Of a stretch of 64,000 bases of DNA, positions 42,615 to 52,853 are shown in pieces. The notes beneath the pieces were generated by a model. That model was not told the origin of the DNA, did not search any database, and saw only the letters and a program-made list of their open reading frames with translations. The translations under genes were made by a program, and so were the position numbers. The number at the start of each line of letters is the position of its first letter. Position 1 is the first letter of the stretch. The DNA comes from Ascarosepion bandense (lineage: Eukaryota; Mollusca; Cephalopoda; Sepiida; Sepiidae): positions 496,001 through 560,000 of the forward strand of contig JBBBDQ010000403.1 in assembly GCA_037127315.1 (NCBI GenBank), given 5' to 3'.

Positions 42615-43085
42615 TTTCTGGAGATTGTAGCCGTCAGGAAAGCAAGAATATGGGAGCGAGTTCCACAGGCTGGAAGTGCGAGAGAAGAAGCTGCAGGAGT
42701 AGAATTGTCGTCTGCATTTGGCTAACTTAACTGTGAATGGGTGGGACCCAGTTGCCATTCTGGTTGCACGAGTAAACACCTGTTGAGGGGGCACCAGTGA
42801 CTTAAGTTCGTCTGAGCAGAAGCCATGAAAGTACTTATAGAACAGACAAAGGGAGGCCACATTTCGTTGATGGGGAAGTGGCTGTAGCCGAGCCGCCAAG
42901 TCAGCACCTATCATGTTACTAACTCTCCTTTGGAGCCTGTCGAGAACACTGAGGTGAGCGGTAGGGGCGCCTGACCATAAATGGCAGCAGTACTCCATGC
43001 AGGGTCGAATGGTAGACTTGTATATATGCAGGATGGATTCAGGCGGAAAGAACATACTGGATCGACACAGTGACCCAACCTTCTT
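42615..43085 (-). pseudogene. Jockey/CR1-like LINE, RT C-terminal domain
   Basis: 160-codon minus-strand frame (43,055-42,573). Motifs: STIRPCMEYCCHLWSGA, LSVLDRLQRRVSNMIG, LPHQRNVASLCLFYKYF, HPFTVKLAKCRRQF and FFSRTSSLWNSLP, then FPDGYNLQK. This is the best-preserved copy of the post-catalytic domain of family LA. It stops short of the normal KFKCKVN end and runs into A/T repeats at 42,573-42,600. Confidence 0.85.
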
Positions 43086-43089
43086 AGCA

Positions 43090-43352
43090 GTGGATTTAGC
43101 TATGGATTCGATGACTCATCTACTAACCAATTGACTCTATCCCTTCCCCCACCCCGTATATCCTTCTCTTTCTCTCCCCCCTTGCAACTGTCATCACACC
43201 TGCATTTTCATCTTTCTATTGCTTCTTTCTCATTGGTTTGTAATCCTCTTCTCTCTCCTCTAATTAATTTTCTTTCAGTTATGTAGCCCCCCGCACATCA
43301 GTGGCATTTACGCCTTGCCCGGGGTGAAATGATTAAAAAAAAATATATATAT
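43090..43352 (+). mobile_element. LINE LA 3' UTR and tail
   Basis: Plus-strand pyrimidine-rich UTR, atgtagccccccgcacatca, then cgccttgcccggggtgaaat and A run. It is head-on to the preceding minus-strand fragment. Confidence 0.8.
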
Positions 43353-44095
43353 ATATAATCTATCCAATTACATTTAGGTTTTTTTCTTTTTACTTCCATC
43401 ATCTTTGCATTCCACATTTCATATTGCGATAAAAGATCAACCAAGAACATGAACGCAAATTTACTGTAGATGAAATGGCAATTAAAGCACTTTTTAGTGG
43501 TTATCGTTTTAGTAAATTATTTCTCTTTTAATTAGAGTAGTATTTTTTATGTCAATATTGTGGTCTGTTTCGTTACTGTGATAATGCGTTAAATATATTT
43601 TTTATGTTCATATAATTTTTTTATTTAAACTTATGTTATACAAAAATACGTGTATGAAAAATACTTTTGCAAACTTTAGAGGCAGGTTCCTCACACCAAA
43701 ACAAGCACAGAAGTCCATATAAACATATGCCCGCAAATCCTTTGTTTTTTGAGTTATGCAAAAACGTTTGATAAAATAAGTCACAAAAAAAACAAAAAAA
43801 CAACCCCCCCCCCCCAAAAAAAAACCCTGTTTGAATTCTTAGGTAGGCTTTTATTTATTTATTTTCTTTGATTCTAACAAAATTTTCCTGCTTCTGAACT
43901 TTTGGAATACATCTTCCGCTATTCGACTCCTGTCGGTTTTCAATCGATAAATACAGTGTCCACCATAATGACATTTAATAAAAATATCCGATTAAAAACA
44001 AATGCATTAATTCTGTAGAAATATTTTTAATGTACATGCTGCATTGCACATTTAATATGGAATCCCTTTTTCGTTTAGCACAATTCTATTTAAAA
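43353..44095. other. No recognisable feature
   Basis: AT-rich. A C9 run at about 43,806 and A runs. No gene. Confidence 0.35.
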
Positions 44096-44099
44096 TATT

Positions 44100-44222
44100 A
44101 CTTCAGTTTACCGAAGAAAGAAATGGCAACCTACTGCGGGAAAATCTTCTGCCTAGTCAATCACGAATCGAAAGTGACATGATTGCCTAAGCGTGTATCA
44201 TATATGGCATTTAATTAACTGA
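44100..44222 (+). repeat. SINE, 5'-truncated and diverged
   Basis: Matches the last third: atggcaacctactgcgggaa to gtgtatcatatatggcattt. Confidence 0.8.
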
Positions 44223-44349
44223 TTTGGATGAGTCGATTACAGAAGAGTGTGCCAATGTTTTAAATATGTATAAAAAACTTTAATTACATTATTCTATTCG
44301 TTTTTTTAACGAATTAACTTAAAAAAAATCTAACTTCAAAGAAGACAGT

Positions 44350-44735
44350 TTTTTATAATCATATCGCCCCAAGCAAGGCAGTTTACTGCCACTGGTGCGC
44401 AGGGGGTAACATAGGAGTTATGAGAAAGAGTGACAGGTTATAGTGGGTGTCAGGAAGTTGGTAAGAGAAGGACGAGAATACTGATGAGAGTGGAATGGAC
44501 GGAGAAAGGAGCATGAGAGAGAGGATGCAAGTCAGTGAGATAGGAGATGTGTAATGATTTTACATTTAAATTCTTGGAGATTGTAGCTGTCGGGGAAGCA
44601 AGTGAATGGAAGGGAATTCCACAGGCGAGAAGTGCGAGAAAAGAAGCTGATGGAGTAGAATTTGCGTTTACAATTTATTGGTTTCATAGTAAAAGGGTGG
44701 GACTTAGTTGCTAATCTTTTGGCTCGAGTAAATTC
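44350..44735 (-). mobile_element. LINE LA 3' end
   Basis: Tail on the minus strand (plus: atcatatcgccccaagcaag...actggtgcgcagggggtaac). UTR and coding extend back to the HPFTVK block at about 44,690. Confidence 0.8.
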
Positions 44736-44857
44736 ATGTATAACGAGTACCTGTGAGCTAAGTTCATCGGAGGTTCTACTTTTTCCAATGTCTTTTTTAT
44801 CTCTGAATAATTTTTCCTACAGGACGTTAGACGTCATAGTTCTCCTCGTGACGTATC

Positions 44858-45385
44858 ATTTTTTTTATAATCATATTGCCCCATGCAAAGCATTTTACTG
44901 CCAGTTTTGCAGGGGTTACATAGGAGGAAAGTTATGAGAAAGAGTGTCAGGTTATAGAGGGTGTCAGGAACTGAGTAAAGAAGGATGAGAAAACTTATGA
45001 GAGTGGAGTGGACGGAGAAAGGAGCATGAGAGAGAGGATGCAGGTTAGTGAGATAGGAGATGACTATTGACTTTATATTTAAATTCTTGGAGGTTGTAGC
45101 TGTTGAGGAAGTAAGTAAATGGAAGGGAATTCCACAGGTGGGAAGTGTGAGAAAAGAAGCTGTGGGAGTAGAAATTGCGATTATTGGTTTCACAGTAAAA
45201 GGGTGGGACCTAGTTGCTAATCTTGTTGCTCTAGTAAATTCATACATAGCGGGCACCAGGGTACTAAGTTCATCGGAGCAGAAGACGTGAAAGTATTTGT
45301 AGAAGAGACACAGCGAAGCCACATTACACCGGTGAGAAAGTGACTGTATCTGAGCTGCCAAGTCGGGATCGATCACATTTACAAT
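44858..45385 (-). mobile_element. LINE LA 3' end with longer coding tail
   Basis: Minus-strand frame MIDPDLAAQIQSLSHRCNVA, SLCLFYKYFHVFCSDELS, TRATRLATRSHPFTVK, then a frame change. Tail at 44,858-44,920. A second insertion of the same family next to the copy at 44,350. Confidence 0.85.
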
Positions 45386-45487
45386 AGTTTTTTTAAAGAA
45401 CTCCGTGGGAGTTGATTTTCTAAGCGTCGCTTAGATGTGGCACAAGGCCGAATGTATGGGGTACCCAGTGAGGATCGAACTCACTAA

Positions 45488-45973
45488 TCTAAACTTATTT
45501 ATAAATGGAACTTTGTCTGTGTGTGTCCGTTACCTATAGACTCCGAAACGGCTGAACCGATTTTCTTGAAAATTTACACAGTTGTACTATAAGCGTCTGC
45601 GAGTGTTCTTAGCTAGGTTTTGTGTCGAGGTACCCCCGATAAATATCGAAAATCGATAATCGAAAAATCCAGGTTATAGAAGGAGTGGTTCGATTTTAAT
45701 CAAATTTATACACTCATAGACAAAGACATTAGAAACGATATTCAGAAGTTTCAAGGTTGCAGTTCTTACAATAGTGCAGAAAGTTTGAAATCGATACCAG
45801 GAAATCAAAATTTGACTTACATCCATTCATTTTTCTTTCAGTCTACGGTTTCGCTGGAAACAACTATTGATTTTTAGTCTTTCGTGCCAACGTCTAAAGA
45901 GTCTGAGCTCCAGGACCATTGATTAGTTTTAAAGCTTTCATTACACCCGAGCAACGCCGGGCTATACTGCTAG
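45488..45973 (+). mobile_element. Non-autonomous Helitron-like element, complete reference copy
   Basis: 486 bp. 5' TCTAAACTTATTTATAAATG after an A; 3' ccgggctatactgCTAG before a T. The hairpin cccgagcaacgccggg ends 8 nt before CTAG. The body includes tagactccgaaacggctgaa and the palindromic atcgaaaatcgataatcg. No coding. It fits Helitron end rules: TC start, CTRR end, subterminal hairpin, AT target, no duplication. Confidence 0.85.
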
Positions 45974-45974
45974 T

Positions 45975-46430
45975 CAGTTATAACAGGTTCTAACGAGACA
46001 AGCTTGCTAACCGTTACACCACGTCGAGGTGCCCAAAAAGAACTCCATGATAGAATCTAGAATATTATATACAAAAATAACAGTTTTTAGAAATATTAGA
46101 AAAATATAATTTTTAAAAAAATTATCGTAAAGGTCTATTTACAAGGGAATTATTTATTAAAAAAATGCACGACTAGACCCTAATTTATTTGTTTAAAAAA
46201 ATGATCATTTTCTTGATCGTATGCTTACTGTTGATAAGATTGTTTCTATCGTCGTTAACGGAACTCGTTGTCCAGTATTGGAATGCTCATCGACATTTTC
46301 TTATTGGTGAAATTATTCCTGTGTTGGAATTTTTCTCTAGCATGCAGTTACCGCATGGTAGGGAAGGTTTTTTTGAGCTGATCCTTGAATCGACGATGTG
46401 AGGCTTTACGTAGTCTTTTGTCAGATGCGA
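45975..46430. other. Unassigned sequence
   Basis: Contains atctaagcg-like fragments only. The 70-codon frame at 46,189-46,401 begins with a hydrophobic stretch but has no support. Confidence 0.35.
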
Positions 46431-46436
46431 GATTTT

Positions 46437-47040
46437 TTTTTTTAATCATCTCACCCCAAGCAAGGCATTCCACTACCACTATTGCGCATGGGGCTACATA
46501 GGGGAAGGTAAAGAGAAGGAGTGGTTAGACATAGGGAATGTCAGGAGGAAGGTGACAGATGAGTAAGGATAGCGAGGATGAGGGTTGGGCAGATGGGAAG
46601 AGTGCTTGATAGAATGGGAGCAGGTTAGTGTGTTAAGAGGTGTCTATTGACCTTACATTTAAACTCCTGGAGATTGTAGCTGTCGGGGAAGCAATCGTTT
46701 GGAAGAGAATTCCACAGTCGGGAAGTGCGAGGAAAGAAACTGTTGGAGTAGAGTTCCGAGAAAAGGATTTGTATGGGCATGCGGATATCTGGCATTCGAG
46801 CAAGGCGTCCGGTCCCTCGAAGTCGGTGACGAGGCATGTTGGTTTCCAAGTTCTCCATCTTTGTACGGAGAACTTTGTTGCTCGTGACCCGATCCGGCAA
46901 CGTATTTCTTTGATGAAATCTTTCAAATTTGTGGATATCCTTTCTATAGAGTAACTAAGTCTCGCAGGTGGATAGGAGATTACAACAGTTCTGTAAATCA
47001 TGAGCTTCATGGCATGTGTTAGCCCAGAATTGCAGAAAAT
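46437..47040 (-). pseudogene. Chimeric LINE fragment: two families joined in frame
   Basis: Minus-strand frame 46,900-46,625 reads KMENLETNMPRHRLRGTGRL, ARMPDIRMPIQILFSEL, and then switches to YSNSFFPRTSRLWNSLPNDC and LQEFKCKVNRHLLTH. The first half matches the C-terminal RT region of a different LINE (ERFHQR...NMExLE...RLRWxGHVxRMPDSRxPxQxLxSEL). The second half is the C-terminus and tail of family LA, ending at 46,437. The join is near 46,757. Confidence 0.75.
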
Positions 47041-47499
47041 ACTTTTAAATAGCTTCCTTTCTTTCTGTATGACAATCGGTTACGCCTCTTTATTTGGGTT
47101 AGCAAACTTGTTCCTCACTCAAAAGCTTAATCTCTTGACCGCTTGGTAGTGCTGAAAAGGACCCGTCTTCAGAGTGTTTTGAGTGTGGTTAAGTGGCTTT
47201 TAGTAAAAGTGGCGAATAAGAATTGAACCCTAGTGTTAGTTTACGCCATTTTCATAGGGAGGGAAAATAAATAATTTTTTCTGGGGGTATTTTGGTGATG
47301 CGACCTCTCTCAAGTAGGTGCGAAAATCATCATTGACTGTTGGTCGAGCCCTAATAGTGAAGCCCAGTACTGTCTCTTCCAACCTGGTCAGATCATCATT
47401 GGCCGTTGGTCAGCCTAAATAACGAAATACATTATTACTTCGTTTCGGCGGCATTTCGAGAGCCGCTTTACCAACAAGCCTGGTCTCTGTGAAAACAAG

Positions 47500-48320
47500 T
47501 TTCGCAGCTATTTGGCTGACTTTCCTCGGCTTAGGCCGACTGAAGCAGCCAGTTGCGAGTATGAGATCAAAGAGAGCGAAGTTCACTTGGCATTGAAGAG
47601 GATTGGCAGTGGAAAGTCTCCAGGACTTGATGGTCTACCCTTGAGGCTCCCACACCGATTTTGTACCGATCTTGACGGTGGTGTTCAACAACTGGTTCTG
47701 GCAGTGATCCATCCCCGATCAGATTTCCAGGGGTATGATCACGGTGTTGAAAAAGGTCAAGGGTGTTAAGAAGGACTTAGATTATTACAGGCCGATAACA
47801 CTGCTACACATTAAAAGATCTTTGCCAAGATCCTGACGGAGGGGAAAATTTAGGCTAATTTAACATAGATTTGGAAGGTAAAATTTGATCTTATTGAAGA
47901 GGGTCAGCAGTGGCAAGTCTGCGGGACTTGATGCTCTATTTATCAATAGTAAGTGAGGCCGCCGCACATCATTGTTCTGAAATTGACGGTGGTGTTCAAC
48001 AACTGGTTCCGGCGTGGCTACATCTCTAACCGGATTTCCAGAGGTCTGATCACGCTGTAGAAAAAGTTCAAAGGTGTTTGGAGGGATTTATTTGATTACA
48101 TGCCTGTAACACTGCTAAACACAAAGTTAAAGATTTTGGCCAGGATCCTGACGGAGGGTTTTCAGTCAGTTACCGAGATTCTGTTGGGATCTGAGTAGAC
48201 TTCTGCTGGGAAGGTCCAAAGAAGTTAAAGCGACCTGCATCTGATCCGCACGATCATAGAGGGTGTAAAAGACGACGAACAGGCCGTGCTGATCAACTTT
48301 GTGTTGACACACGGATAAGT
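47500..48320 (+). pseudogene. LINE RT N-terminal fragments in tandem
   Basis: First copy 47,510-47,830: YEIKESEVHLALKRIGSGKS then PGLDGLP (RT motif 0-1), followed by a YRPITLL-like frame. Second copy 47,885-48,310: RVSSGKSAGLDAL, then LIGSEQTSAGK and DLHLIRTIIEGVKDDEQAVL. Both are frame-broken. The I/Nimb-like clade is a guess from the SPGLDGLP...GxKDxxxxxVLIxF layout. Confidence 0.7.
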
Positions 48321-48404
48321 ATTTTTGCTTTTCTATTACAGGTTCCAACCTAGGGTAACTATCTTCACCACCCAGGTAAAGAAGCAGTTTGTTATTACCT
48401 GCTA

Positions 48405-48545
48405 ATTGCGGAGATACTAGGCGCAGTAATAGTTATTGGTTCTGGAAACAATCAGAAAACCGAGTTCAAATTTCGGTTGAAGCGCTTTGCCCTCTTGGAA
48501 AAGGCATGAGTCTTCTTCTTCCTCTCCATGTGTCCATCGCCCAAT
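48405..48545 (+). repeat. Older tRNA-derived SINE head
   Basis: ggcgcagtaatagttattgg (A-box-like) and accgagttcaaatttcggtt (B-box-like), then ccctcttggaaaaggcatga. Lies 52 bases upstream of the 5S-like sequence. Confidence 0.5.
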
Positions 48546-48597
48546 ATATTAACAAAATTGTTGTGTCATGAAAATTGACTTAGAAGAACGTTTGAGG

Positions 48598-48717
48598 GCT
48601 TACGGTCTATCACGTTGGATACACCGGTTCTCGCTCGATCATCGAAGTTAAGCAACGTTGAGCCTGGTTAGTACTTAGATGAGTGACCGCTTGGGAAAAC
48701 CAGGTGCTGTAAGCGTT
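48598..48717 (+). rRNA. 5S rRNA-like sequence (probable pseudogene or 5S-derived repeat)
   Basis: About 120 nt. Shows cacgttggatacaccggttc, cgaagttaagcaacgttgag (A box region), ggttagtacttagatgagtg (intermediate element) and accgcttgggaaaaccaggt (C box region). The ends gcttac and gtaagc pair as helix I. Compared with a typical animal 5S it lacks about one base near position 11 and has gatgag for gatggg. Only TTT follows, so the Pol III terminator is weak. A tRNA-type SINE starts 7 bases downstream. Confidence 0.82.
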
Positions 48718-48724
48718 TAGTGAC

Positions 48725-48882
48725 GGATGTGCGTTGTGGTGCAGTGGATATCGGCTCAGAAAGAGAAATCGGTGAGCCGAGTTCGAATTCCAGTTGAATA
48801 CCCTGCATTCACTTACGCACTGGTACCCTTGGGAAAGGTATTAATTCGTCTCTTCCCTCCAGTTATGGGTTAAATAACAAGG
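48725..48882 (+). repeat. SINE, 3'-truncated, directly after 5S-like sequence
   Basis: From ggatgtgcgttgtggtgcag to agttatgggttaaataac, then it stops and another repeat follows. Confidence 0.88.
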
Positions 48883-48884
48883 GT

Positions 48885-49105
48885 AGGACTTGGGGACCCT
48901 GCCCTTAAAAACAAATCCCAATGAATCTTGATACTCGAAAAGAAAAATGTATTACTAGACACAAAACTTATATAAAAACAACAATAAATTGTTGAAAAGA
49001 AAAAGGTATTCCCAGCAATAAATAAATAAAAGATTTAGTTGGCAATAAATGCCGAGGTTGATATGCCATAAAAACAAAACAACCAACCAACTTACGTTTG
49101 AGTTT
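48885..49105. repeat. Dispersed repeat shared with 53,830 and 55,530
   Basis: gaaaaatgtattactagaca recurs at 55,537. ggcaataaatgccgaggttg...atgccataaaaacaaaac is the inverse of the block at 53,830-53,870. The element type is unknown. Confidence 0.55.
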
Positions 49106-49551
49106 CAAACAGACAGGACTTAGATATTAAAGAAGTTACTCTCTTTTAATTTTTGCTGTGATCATTGCAGAACAAAGTGTTTCATAACTGATGATTATAC
49201 TAATAAATAAATTCTCAGAAAAAAAGAAATCCAAGAATTCCTTTATTTCCAACAGTTTCGTCTATTTTAAACTCATGTTTAATAAGACATTTGCAAGAAA
49301 GAAAGAAAAAAAGCTGTTACTCTCATAGTCAGTCAATGGTTGTTGACATATTGCCAAATAGTTTATGTTGTTGGTGAATGAATGGAAGGAAAAACGCCAA
49401 AGAAAAATCCTTTGGAGATGTTATAGTTTTCTAATTTAATGTCAGAATTCTAGATGCAGAATAAACAATGGACGTCACAGTGAAAATGCCACTTGAAGAA
49501 GACGGAAGTGCTGTGAAATGAAAGCTACAAGACTGAGAACAGTCAGAAAAG

Positions 49552-49555
<4 letters not shown>

Positions 49556-49605
<50 letters not shown>

Positions 49606-49710
49606 GCATCAATCTAAATCTAAATCTATCTAAATTTATTTATAAATGGAACTTTTTGTATGTGTGTGTGTGTGTATGTGTATGTGTGTGTATGTGTGTG
49701 TGTGTGTCCC
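49556..49710. repeat. (GA)n and (TG)n microsatellites
   Basis: (GA)n 49,556-49,600; TG/TATG at 49,660-49,708, the latter inside the following Helitron. Confidence 0.9.
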
Positions 49711-50157
49711 CGTTACCTATTGACTCCGAAACAGCTGAACCGATTTTCTTGAAAATCACAGTTGTACTATAAGCGTCTGCAAGTGTTCTTAGCTAGGTTT
49801 TGTGTCGAGGTACCCCCGATAAATATAAAAAATCGATAATCGAAAAAATCGGGTTATAGAAGGAGTGGTCCGATTTTAATCAAATTTGATACACTCATAG
49901 ACAAAGAAACGATATTCAGAAGTTTCAAGGTTGCAGTTCTTACAATAGTGCAGAACATCGATAATATATATAAAAGGCAAGATGTTTGTGTGTGTGTCTG
50001 TTTATCTGTCTGTATGTCCTTTATATAAGTCCACAATTTTTATCCGATTCTCACCAAACTTCATACAAATGTTCTTTAGACTGAGTCTGAGCTCCAGGAC
50101 CATGGATTAGTTTTAAAGCTTTCATTACACTCGAGCAACGCCGGTATATACTGTTAG
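49629..50157 (+). mobile_element. Helitron-like element, chimeric copy
   Basis: Starts TCTAAATTTATTTATAA and ends cgccggtatatactgTTAG (CTAG lost). The middle, at about 49,965-50,080, is replaced by a different Helitron-like start (tatataaaaggcaagatg, atccgattctcaccaaactt). Confidence 0.72.
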
Positions 50158-50264
50158 TATTAAATAATAACATTAATTCATTTTAAAACTATTGATAAAC
50201 CGTGTACTTACCAAGTGAAACCGAGAACAAAACTTAAAGCATATACATATTCAAATGTAGAAGT

Positions 50265-51130
50265 TGTAGGGGCCTCGGCTATGTTTCCCAAATTGGACTT
50301 GTGCCGAACACAACCGAAGTCCCCACAATTTAAATATCAGAAGATTGGATGTTAGAATTTGGAGGAATAAAATATTTCGTTTTGTATGTCAAAGTAAAAT
50401 CTTTTTAACTAAACAGAATAACAAATTCGTAAGAAGTAAAATACTCAAACAGAAAATGTATGGAGTTTATTAATTTGTAAGAGTTAAATGTTCAAAGAGA
50501 AAATGTAAGTAGTTAAATGTTCCAGAGAAATAGTAGTAAGTGTCAGAATGTGTGTATGTAAAAAGATTAAAAGGGTGTTAATAAAGTCTGTGTTCCATTC
50601 TTTTTATGGCCGGCTAAAGAGTGAAAAGGAAGATGAAGGAAATTGTACTTATCGGACTTTAGTTTTTAGGAGCCAGTTGAAGTATCTTGATGTTGTTGTT
50701 TTCTTGACGGCGTGTGAGTCAAGACGAAGAAAGAAAAATTGGAAGGAGGAAGAATGAATGTATGTCGACAAGGCATGACAGGGTCGGCGCCTTGTACATT
50801 TTAGCGTGTCGTCTCTAATTCCCGCTCACATCTGACTGACTGATTTTTGCCTGTCAAGAGACGTGGTTAAGTAGTGGAATCTAGCTATGTGACTGGATCA
50901 AAACAGCATACCCATTTTTTTAGGTGTTAAGAAAAATTGACCGGAGTCATAGATCAATTTTTTACTTCCTATTCAATCAGAACCCAGAAGCTTAATTTTC
51001 ACACCGACTTGTGAAATTTGCCTTGGTCTGGGATTTTCCAAAATGTTATTTTAGTCGTTCTGATCCATTTTTGCGGGTGTGCAATTTTACTTTTTGTGTT
51101 TTAGTTAATTGTTGGATGATATAGGATCTG
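50265..51130 (-). repeat. LTR-like repeat, copy A3
   Basis: Minus strand: ends ggcccctaca at 50,265 and includes accaaggcaaatttcacaag. Matches copies A1 and A2. The 69-codon plus frame at 50,548-50,757 is not supported. Confidence 0.6.
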
Positions 51131-51925
51131 TATCCTATAGAGTCACTATCTTAAATTGTGGTAGGAGAAGATAGGTAATGATAATGGCCATATCCCTTAA
51201 ATAAAACAATTACCGATTAATTTAAATGCTCTAAAATTTAAAAATGGAAAATGTTTAACTATTATGTTTGTCAATTATTACGTTATCTTTCTAATTACAG
51301 GAGTGTTAAAACTGAATATATATAAATTTAGATATTTAAATAGATAATTCATAAGATAAATAAGCTAATAATAAAAATGACTATTTGTCTCATATTTGGA
51401 TTTTTTTCATGTTTATTTTGAAGGTCTTAAAAGGAAATTTATGATTTTCTGTTTAAAAAAATGAACGATTTAATTAGATACAAAAATTTACATTTATTAA
51501 AAAAATATCGAAATTTAAATGATGTTTGCATTTACGGCGGAAAAATTATAAATACATTTTCAGGTTAAAATACTAATTAATATGATATGTTTTGAAAATT
51601 TAAAGAGGCAATTTCTCAGTACCGCCAATTATATGAAGAAAAGAAGAATATCGTGCGGCAAACAACTTTAAAAGTGTTTTTCATAAAAGAACGGATTAAT
51701 AAATATTAAGCCGTAGCAATTTTATTGTATCTTTTGAAATGTATCTGTATCTTAATCAAAAAGTGAGTAAATTAGAAATTAATTTTGAATGAAACTGAAA
51801 TATGAAGTACAAATTAAAATTATTGTATTCGATGAATACGTTTTCGATTAGGGCGTATCTTTTAATGTACACATTAGCCGCACTAATTGAGGGGATTCTT
51901 ATATATAAGAAGCAAGTGGATGTGT
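51131..51925. other. AT-rich DNA, nothing recognised
   Basis: No repeats or motifs matched. Confidence 0.35.
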
Positions 51926-51929
51926 CTAG

Positions 51930-51973
51930 CCACACTGATGAGCTATGATACAGTGAAACAGGCTTGTATGTGG
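51930..51973 (+). ncRNA. Type I hammerhead ribozyme, upstream member of a two-ribozyme unit
   Basis: Stem I CCACA (51,930-51,934) with TGTGG (51,969-51,973), perfect over 5 bp. Core CTGATGA (51,935-51,941), stem II gctatgatacagt with one mismatch, GAAA (51,955-51,958), stem III ACA/TGT around GGCT, and cut after GTA at 51,968. All invariant residues are present. Confidence 0.85.
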
Positions 51974-52217
51974 ATGACTAATATATTATTACGAGTGAGC
52001 TCTTTAGAGAAGAAAATTTTAAAAACAGTTTCCACTTCTGCAATATATGCGTGACTGCTTATATACAACACGCTAAAATTTCCCTTCTCTGATTCTATGG
52101 CTTAGAGGGTAGCGACTCCGACTGACACCAAATTGGTTGAGTTTTTGGCTTATTTAAGCCAATAATAAAGTGGGTGTGTCCCACTGATGAGCTGTGATAC
52201 AGCGAAACAGGCTTGTA
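51969..52217 (+). mobile_element. tRNA-hammerhead retrozyme-like unit, 249 nt
   Basis: Sequence between the predicted cleavage sites of two same-strand hammerheads. It contains ggatgacta, aaaaacagt and acacgctaaaat in the same order as the 36.4 kb minus-strand unit. A tRNA-like head (A box TGGCTTAGAGG at 52,098-52,108, weak B box ggttgagtttttggc) comes next, then the second ribozyme. No protein coding. Ribozyme-flanked, tRNA-promoted units of this size are the hallmark of Smalpha-like SINEs and retrozymes. Confidence 0.78.
52091..52160 (+). other. tRNA-like head
   Basis: A box good, B box degenerate. The closing stem ggctt/aagcc is visible around 52,147-52,160. Confidence 0.5.
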
Positions 52218-52222
52218 TGTGG
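52179..52222 (+). ncRNA. Type I hammerhead ribozyme, downstream member of the unit
   Basis: Core CTGATGA (52,184-52,190), perfect stem II gctgtgatacagc, GAAA (52,204-52,207), stem III ACA/TGT around GGCT, and cut after GTA at 52,217. Stem I tccca/tgtgg has one mismatch and a wobble. A competing hairpin gtggg/cccac lies just upstream. Confidence 0.82.
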
Positions 52223-52242
52223 ATGACTAATATATATATATT

Positions 52243-52244
<2 letters not shown>

Positions 52245-52293
<49 letters not shown>

Positions 52294-52493
52294 GGGCAAG
52301 AGGAACAAATAGACAGAAAGAGACAAAGTGAGAGAGAAAATGAGGGAGAGAATGGGATAGACGAAACAAAATGAGAAAACTAAAAGAGAAACATAGAGAG
52401 GGCAAGAAGAAGAGAGAGAAAGAAAGAAAAAGACATGGAGAGAAAGAGAGAGAGAGAGATGGGCAAAGAGAAAAAGAAAGAAACAGAGTAAGT

Positions 52494-52531
<38 letters not shown>

Positions 52532-52788
52532 CAACAAAAGAGAGAGAGAGAGAGAGTGATAGAACGAGAATTATATATAGAGAAAAACAAAGGAGAGAGA
52601 GACAAAGAGAGAGAAGTACAGAAATAGGAAAAGGAAGAAATAAATAGAAACAGAGAAGGACTAATAGACAAAGAGGGGGAAAGAAAGGGAGAGCGACAAA
52701 GATAGAATGAGTAGCAAACAAAGAGAGAAGGAAGAAGAAAGAGAGAGACAAACAGACAGAGAGAAAAGTGACAGGAAATAAGAGGGAC

Positions 52789-52853
<65 letters not shown>

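Noticed and set aside
42573..43055. Host gene
   Set aside because: The sequence is the post-catalytic domain of a LINE RT, repeated at least six times in the window.
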